NCBI GenBank assembly: GCA_021779095.1
Contig: JAJYBI010000002.1
Location: 1-64,000 of the forward strand
Reading direction: 5' to 3'
DNA from: Deltaproteobacteria bacterium
GTDB taxonomy: Bacteria > Desulfobacterota > Desulfuromonadia > Geobacterales > JAJYBI01
Length of the DNA: 64,000 bases
A program made the translations under genes and the position numbers. Below, in pieces: positions 60,067 through 64,000 of this stretch; the first letter of the stretch is position 1, and every line of letters starts with the position of its first letter. The notes under the pieces are model-generated. The model ran no database searches and was not told the origin of the DNA. It saw only the letters and a list, made by a program, of their open reading frames with translations.

Positions 60067-61057
60067 GGCGGGCCTCGACATACTGCTCCTCGCCGGCAAG
60101 ATCGGGCTGGTCTTCTTCGTCATCCTGACCCTGGCGGCGTACCTCGTCTTCGCCGAGCGGCGGCTCCTCGCCTGGATCCAGGACCGCAAGGGGCCGAACC
60201 GGGTGGGGCCCATGGGGCTCCTGCAGCCGCTGGCGGACCTGATCAAGATGCTCACGAAAGAGGACGTCCGGCCGGCGAACGCGGACAAGTGGCTCTTCTA
60301 TCTCGCGCCGGCCATGGCCGCCATCCCCGCCATCCTCACCTTCGCCGTCATCCCCTTCGGCGCGCCGCTCACGGTTCTGGGACGGCCGGTGCCGCTGGTG
60401 GTGAGCGACCTGAACGTGGGGCTCCTGTTTTTCATGGCGCTCTCCTCCATCGCGGTCTACGGCGTCGCCCTGGGGGGCTGGGCATCCAACTCCAAGTATG
60501 CGCTCCTGGGCTCCATCCGGGGGCTGGCCCAGCTCATCTCCTACGAGCTCTCCATGGGGCTGTCGCTCGTCCCCACCGTCATGCTGGCCCGCTCCTTCCG
60601 CCTCGGAGACATCGTCAACGCCCAGGCGGACGGCTGGTTCATCCTCTACCAGCCTCTGGCGTTCTGCATCTTCCTCATCAGCATCCTCGCCGAGTGCAAG
60701 CGGGTCCCGTTCGACATCCCGGAGGCGGAGGGGGAACTGGTGGCCGGCTTCCACACCGAGTATTCGGGGATGCGGTTCGGGCTTTTCTTCGTGGGGGAAT
60801 ACATCAATATCATCGTGCTCGGGGGGCTGGCCGCCACCTTCTTCCTGGGGGGCTGGCACGGGCCTCTGCTGCCGCCGGTGGTCTGGTTCGCCGGCAAGGT
60901 CCTGGCCTTCGCCTTCCTGTTCATCTGGCTGCGCGGTACCCTGCCGCGCCTGCGATACGACCAGCTGATGCACTTCGGCTGGAAGCTCCTGACCCCGCTG
61001 GCGCTTCTGAACATCCTCGTGACCGGCTGGTTTCTCGTGATCACCAAGGGCACCTGA
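60059..61057 (+). CDS. nuoH: NADH-quinone oxidoreductase subunit H
   Basis: 332 residues, about eight membrane segments; it forms the quinone channel with NuoB and NuoD. AERRLLAWIQDRKGPNRVGP, LAECKRVPFDIPEAEGELVAGF and HTEYSGMRFG are the conserved loops. I start it at MTEAGLDIL, overlapping nuoG by 8 bp; an earlier start is possible. Confidence 0.96.
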   Translation: MTEAGLDILLLAGKIGLVFFVILTLAAYLVFAERRLLAWIQDRKGPNRVGPMGLLQPLADLIKMLTKEDVRPANADKWLFYLAPAMAAIPAILTFAVIPFGAPLTVLGRPVPLVVSDLNVGLLFFMALSSIAVYGVALGGWASNSKYALLGSIRGLAQLISYELSMGLSLVPTVMLARSFRLGDIVNAQADGWFILYQPLAFCIFLISILAECKRVPFDIPEAEGELVAGFHTEYSGMRFGLFFVGEYINIIVLGGLAATFFLGGWHGPLLPPVVWFAGKVLAFAFLFIWLRGTLPRLRYDQLMHFGWKLLTPLALLNILVTGWFLVITKGT

Positions 61058-61090
61058 CATATGGCGTATTCAACCATCAAGGAGGCGACC

Positions 61091-61510
61091 ATGACAGAGG
61101 TAAACGACGAGACGCACGACCACACCCCGCTCATCGAGGCGGCCAAGACGGGAGACATCGACGAGATCAGGAAGTTGCTGCAGCGGGGTGACGCGGTGGA
61201 CGACCGGAGTCACAAGGGGAAGACGGCGCTCCACTACGCCGCGGCCAACGGCCACAGCTGGGCGGTGAAAGAACTGATCACCGGCGGCGCCGACGTGAAC
61301 GCCCACGACAACGAGTGGCACACCCCGCTCATGTTCGCCGCCATCTACGGCTGCACGGAGTGCGTCCAGGACCTGCTCGTCGCCGGCGCCGACGCCGACG
61401 CACGCACCAAGGCCGGCAACACCGCGCTGGTCTATGCCGAGAACAACGGACACGACGAGACCGCTGACATGCTGAAGAAGCTGCAGAGGGCAAAACCCGC
61501 CGAGGGGTAA
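61091..61510 (+). CDS. Ankyrin-repeat protein in the nuo operon
   Basis: 139 residues with about three and a half ankyrin repeats: TPLIEAAKTGDIDEIRKLL, KTALHYAAANGHSWAVKELI, TPLMFAAIYGCTECVQDLL and NTALVYAENNGH. There is no signal peptide. AAGGAG lies seven bases ahead of this ATG. It lies between nuoH and nuoI, an unusual place. It may bind a partner protein of the complex or its assembly; the function is unknown. Confidence 0.9.
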   Translation: MTEVNDETHDHTPLIEAAKTGDIDEIRKLLQRGDAVDDRSHKGKTALHYAAANGHSWAVKELITGGADVNAHDNEWHTPLMFAAIYGCTECVQDLLVAGADADARTKAGNTALVYAENNGHDETADMLKKLQRAKPAEG

Positions 61511-61543
61511 CCGACCGGCGGCACTTTACCTACGGGAAGCAGT

Positions 61544-62074
61544 ATGGGCATCATCGCCGACATCAAGGCTATCGGGACGGGTCTGTGGACCACCTGGAAG
61601 CACCTGTTCCGCCGGCCGGTCACGATCCAGTACCCGGAGGAGAAGCGGGTCCCGTACCCCCGCTTCCGGGCACGCATCGTCCTCACCCGCGACCCGGACG
61701 GCGGGGAGCGGTGCGTCGCCTGCTACCTCTGCTCCGGCGCCTGCCCGGTTGACTGCATCTCCATGCAGTCCGCGGAACGGGAGGACGGCCGCCGCTACGC
61801 CGCCTGGTTCAGGATCAACTTCTCCCGCTGCATCTTCTGCGGCCTCTGCGCCGAGGCCTGCCCGACCATGGCGATCCAGATGACGCCGGACTACGAGATC
61901 TGCACGCGGGACATCATGGATCTCGTGTACGAGAAGGAAGACCTCTTGATCGAGGGCTGCGGCAAAGACCCGGACTACAACTTCTACCGGCACGCGGGGA
62001 TCGGCGTGGTGAACCGGCGGGGGGAGAACGAGGACGAGGAGCCGCCGACGGACGTGCGGAGTTTGATGCCGTAA
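61544..62074 (+). CDS. nuoI: NADH-quinone oxidoreductase subunit I
   Basis: 176 residues with two [4Fe-4S] clusters (N6a, N6b). Ligands are Cys57, Cys60, Cys63, Cys67 ([12 protein letters not shown]) and Cys96, Cys99, Cys102, Cys106 ([12 protein letters not shown]). The N-terminal helix rests on the membrane arm. The 33-bp gap to the ankyrin gene has no repeat. Confidence 0.96.
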   Translation: MGIIADIKAIGTGLWTTWKHLFRRPVTIQYPEEKRVPYPRFRARIVLTRDPDGGERCVACYLCSGACPVDCISMQSAEREDGRRYAAWFRINFSRCIFCGLCAEACPTMAIQMTPDYEICTRDIMDLVYEKEDLLIEGCGKDPDYNFYRHAGIGVVNRRGENEDEEPPTDVRSLMP

Positions 62075-62125
62075 AACCTGGCACAAGGTGCAGGGCTAAG
62101 GGCTCAGGAAAAAAGCAAATAAGGT

Positions 62126-62225
62126 TCCTCCCCCTTCAAGGGGGAGGCCAGGAGGGGGATGGGGCACATTCCGCTGGTACAAAACCCATCCCCACCCCAA
62201 CCCTCCCCTTGAAGGGGAGGGGGCA
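62126..62225. repeat. Pair of inverted C-rich hairpins between nuoI and nuoJ
   Basis: CCTCCCCCTTCAAGGGGGAGG plus a GGGGATGGGG tail is inverted to CCCATCCCC .. CCTCCCCTTGAAGGGGAGG, with about 20 bp between. The layout is the same as at 47.4 kb. Confidence 0.88.
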
Positions 62226-62251
62226 TTTTGAAAACCGACTCTTGTTTTGCC

Positions 62252-62284
62252 TTTCTCTGTGAACCTCTGTGCCCTCTGTGGCAA
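62252..62284. repeat. Single CACAGAG-type repeat end before nuoJ
   Basis: TTCTCTGTGAACCTCTGTGCC..CTCTGTGGCAAA is a right-hand end of the CACAGAG family. No inverted partner is seen on the left; the C-rich pair lies there instead. Confidence 0.75.
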
Positions 62285-62310
62285 AGCTTTAGCCGTAAAA
62301 GGTTTTTGAA

Positions 62311-62961
62311 ATGGAACAGTCACTCTTCTACATCATGGCCGCCGTGATGATCGTCGCGACGCTGTTCGCCATCACCGAGAAGCACCCGGTGCACGCCATC
62401 ATCTACGTGGTCACGTCGTTCTTCGCCCTGGCGGTGATCTTCTTCCTGCTGCTGGCTCCCTTGGTGGCGGCGTTCGAGGTGATCCTGTACGCCGGCGCCA
62501 TCATGGTGCTGTTCCTGTTCGTCATCATGATGCTCGACCTGGGGCACCCGGAGAAGGCGTCCCGCCCCGGCATGCGCGACTGGTGGCCGGCGCTGGTCCT
62601 GGGGCTCGTCATCCTCTGCTCGCTGGCGACCCTGCTGGCGACCCGCACCGCCGCGGCGGCCGGTGCCCAGGCCGCCGTACCCGTGCGCGAGTTCGCCCGG
62701 ACCCTGTTCCAGCGCTACGGCGTGGCGGTGGAGATCATCTCTATGCAGCTCTTGTTCGCCGTCATCGGGGCTTTGTACCTGGGGAGGGGGCATGATGCGC
62801 CCTCACCCCCGGCCCCTCTCCCCGAGGGCGAGGGGAGTTGTCTTTATCCCCCTCCCTTGATGGGAGGGGGCGAGGGGGAGGGTGAAACTTTGGCGCCACC
62901 CCCACCCTGTCCCTCCCCCATCAAGGGGGAGGGAACGAATAGCAAAGGGTGCCGGATATGA
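62311..62961 (+). CDS. nuoJ: NADH-quinone oxidoreductase subunit J with repeat-derived tail
   Basis: 216 residues. The first 160 form a normal NuoJ with five membrane segments (FAITEKHPVHAIIYVV, GAIMVLFLFVIMML, ISMQLLFAVIGALYLG). The last 50 residues or so (APLPEGEGSCLYPPPLMG and on to SPIKGEGTNSKGCRI) are translated C-rich repeats, so the family norm of about 165 is exceeded. The stop still overlaps the nuoK start (ATGA). The tail is probably on the cytoplasmic face and tolerated. Confidence 0.93.
   Translation: MEQSLFYIMAAVMIVATLFAITEKHPVHAIIYVVTSFFALAVIFFLLLAPLVAAFEVILYAGAIMVLFLFVIMMLDLGHPEKASRPGMRDWWPALVLGLVILCSLATLLATRTAAAAGAQAAVPVREFARTLFQRYGVAVEIISMQLLFAVIGALYLGRGHDAPSPPAPLPEGEGSCLYPPPLMGGGEGEGETLAPPPPCPSPIKGEGTNSKGCRI
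62803..62936 (+). repeat. Three C-rich hairpins at the 3' end of nuoJ, translated
   Basis: Units CCCCTCTCCCCGAGGGCGAGGGG, CCCTCCCTTGATGGGAGGGGG and CCTCCCCCATCAAGGGGGAGGG, trimmed here to their cores, follow one another; the second and third are inverted. All 134 bp stay open in the nuoJ frame. Confidence 0.88.
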
Positions 62962-63266
62962 TCGTCCCGCTTCTCCACATCCTGCTCCTCGCGGCGCTCT
63001 TGTTCGTGCTGGGGCTCGCCTGCGTGGCGGTCTGGCGGGCGAACATCATCATGATGCTCATCGGAGTCGAGATCATGCTCAACGCGGCCATGCTGGCGTT
63101 CGTCGGCGCGGCGGCCCGCTGGGGCGCGGCCGACGGCCAGCTCTTCGCCCTCCTCATTATGGCCATGACCTCCGCCGAGGTATCGCTGGCCCTGGCGATG
63201 GTGGTCTACCTGCACCGCCGGAAGCAGACGGTGAATGCGGATGCGTTCAGTGAGATGCGGGGATGA
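62958..63266 (+). CDS. nuoK: NADH-quinone oxidoreductase subunit K
   Basis: 102 residues, three membrane segments, with the conserved Glu residues of the proton path in LIGVEIMLNAAML and TSAEVSLALAMVV. I choose the ATG at 62958 (AGGG nine bases ahead) over the GTG nine bases earlier. It overlaps nuoJ by 4 bp. Confidence 0.95.
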   Translation: MIVPLLHILLLAALLFVLGLACVAVWRANIIMMLIGVEIMLNAAMLAFVGAAARWGAADGQLFALLIMAMTSAEVSLALAMVVYLHRRKQTVNADAFSEMRG

Positions 63267-63282
63267 GATGCGGAAAGCTTGA

Positions 63283-63808
63283 ACCACAGAGGACTCAGAG
63301 GTTCACAGAGGTAATGCAAAATCAGAACTACAACAGTCCATTAAAACGCGGAATACACAAGTTGTTTAATACTTTGTTTACTTGTTAAGCCTAATGCGAA
63401 CAAGAAGGGTTTATGCCTAACACCATTAAGTTATTTATTATTATAAGTTGCATAATATTGCCAATTTTAGGATATTTTTATATGGTATTAGTGCAAAAGA
63501 ATGTAAAAATATTCCTTGAAACTAAAACTATAAACAAAGGTATTTATAAAAACAAGCCAGTCTATGGTGATGATGTCGTACCTATTGCTAATAGTTTTGA
63601 AAGAGTAGCGAAGATTTTTTATATTTTCAATTGTAATATCGATTTTATTTGTAGTTCTACTATACATAAACTGGTAATGCCACGAAAGACGAGAATAACA
63701 TAGCCAGACTAACTGAAATTTCCGATAAAGTGCAGCAACGCGTGACAAAATTTACCATCGGTATGATCTCTGCCGTTTACCCTGTGACCCTCTGTGACCT
63801 CTGTGGTT
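63283..63808. repeat. Inverted CACAGAG repeats enclosing a low-GC gene
   Basis: Left end 63283-63313 (AACCACAGAGGAC.. units) and right end 63779-63808 (reverse complement of AACCACAGAGGTCACAGAGGG) are inverted copies. About 465 bp of AT-rich DNA with one small gene lie between. The unit sits between nuoK and nuoL. Confidence 0.85.
63413..63703 (+). CDS. Small hypothetical membrane-anchored protein
   Basis: 96 residues. Residues 5-27 form one membrane segment (LFIIISCIILPILGYFYMV); the rest is polar and Lys/Asn-rich. AGAAGGG lies ahead of the ATG. Very AT-rich, unlike the nuo genes on either side, so probably acquired together with the enclosing repeats. Function unknown. Confidence 0.5.
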   Translation: MPNTIKLFIIISCIILPILGYFYMVLVQKNVKIFLETKTINKGIYKNKPVYGDDVVPIANSFERVAKIFYIFNCNIDFICSSTIHKLVMPRKTRIT

Positions 63809-63838
63809 AACAGCTTTTGACTTTGATTCAGGAACAAC

Positions 63839-64000
63839 ATGACCCTCTACCTCACCCTCATACTCCTCCTCCCCCTCGCCGGCGGCGTTGTGAACGCCGT
63901 CATCGGCCGCAAGCTCCCGCGGCGGGTGGTGGAACTGCTCGCTTGCGGGGCGGTGTGGGGGGCGTTCGGCTGCAGCCTGCTGGCCGCTGCTGCGTACGCA
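63839..64000 (+). CDS. nuoL: NADH-quinone oxidoreductase subunit L, start only
   Basis: 54 codons are inside the window; the gene continues beyond the right edge. MTLYLTLILLLPLAGGVVNA is the typical first membrane segment of NuoL, with AGGAACAAC ahead of the ATG. Position after nuoK supports the call. Confidence 0.85.
   Translation, partial: MTLYLTLILLLPLAGGVVNAVIGRKLPRRVVELLACGAVWGAFGCSLLAAAAYA

Noticed and set aside
58117..60288. A 723-residue open frame on the minus strand opposite nuoG
   Set aside because: Shadow frame of nuoG; no recognisable domain, no ribosome site, and composition rich in Arg/Pro as expected of a reverse shadow.

Overview
This is high-GC DNA from a bacterium of the Geobacter type (Desulfuromonadia, Geobacteraceae-like). 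Four things point there: a single-gene NuoB-NuoC-NuoD fusion in the complex I operon, an octaheme cytochrome of the hydroxylamine-oxidoreductase family, single-haem cytochromes plus flavodiiron and hemerythrin proteins, and the gene order rho / rpmE / thyX / DUF1385 / prfA / prmC / murA / his operon beside an rpsU-dnaG-rpoD cluster. The assignment rests on gene content and was not tested by a search.

Layout. 0-2.9 kb is an accessory, lower-GC stretch: a REP-associated transposase between short inverted ends, then two small genes arranged like integron cassettes (one very convincing attC site, no integrase), then a cluster of phased palindromes. 2.9-9.4 kb, mostly minus strand, holds a lipoprotein, an alpha-amylase behind a site-2-protease-like gene, a secreted OB-fold protein, a permease behind msrA, and a YbaK-type deacylase. 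9.7-14.6 kb is the macromolecular synthesis cluster (rpsU, yqeY, a terminator, cvpA, dnaG, rpoD; minus strand). 14.6-28.4 kb is a long minus-strand run: rho, rpmE, thyX, DUF1385, prfA, prmC, murA, then hisG-D-C-B-H-A-F-E. 28.8-42.5 kb is mixed: a Dabb protein, a diguanylate cyclase, the octaheme cytochrome behind an FNR/CRP-type site, two thioredoxin-fold proteins, uvrC, a large exported coiled-coil protein with a LysM partner, a flavodiiron protein and priA. 42.8-48.9 kb carries glutamate synthase, a peroxiredoxin, a bacteriohemerythrin and a zinc-ribbon thioredoxin. 49.1 kb to the end is a complex I operon, nuoA-BCD-E-F-G-H-I-J-K-L (nuoL cut by the window edge).

What stands out is how heavily the spaces between otherwise conserved genes have been colonised. 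At least four kinds of short inverted-repeat element are present: (i) ends of the CACAGAGACACGGAG type; (ii) C-rich hairpin pairs; (iii) an IS1595-family insertion sequence and a MITE with matching ends, each flanked by a perfect 8-bp target duplication; (iv) several unrelated small inverted repeats, so that almost every gap of the his operon holds a different one. Some elements enclose cargo. A DUF559 nuclease-like gene lies between inverted C-rich repeats in the nuoD-nuoE gap. A GxxExxY-family gene, broken by a stop codon, lies between inverted CACAGAG repeats in the nuoF-nuoG gap. A low-GC gene of unknown function lies between the same repeats in the nuoK-nuoL gap. Some C-rich copies are translated in frame, inside glutamate synthase and at the C-termini of NuoJ and the DUF559 protein. 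The best candidate for an undescribed system is therefore the pairing of small PDDEXK-type nuclease genes with specific inverted-repeat families, together with cargo-free copies elsewhere in the window.

The nuoA-nuoBCD gap has also taken up a BrnT/BrnA toxin-antitoxin pair flanked by a partial duplication of nuoA, a truncated antitoxin gene, a small membrane-protein gene and the IS1595 element.
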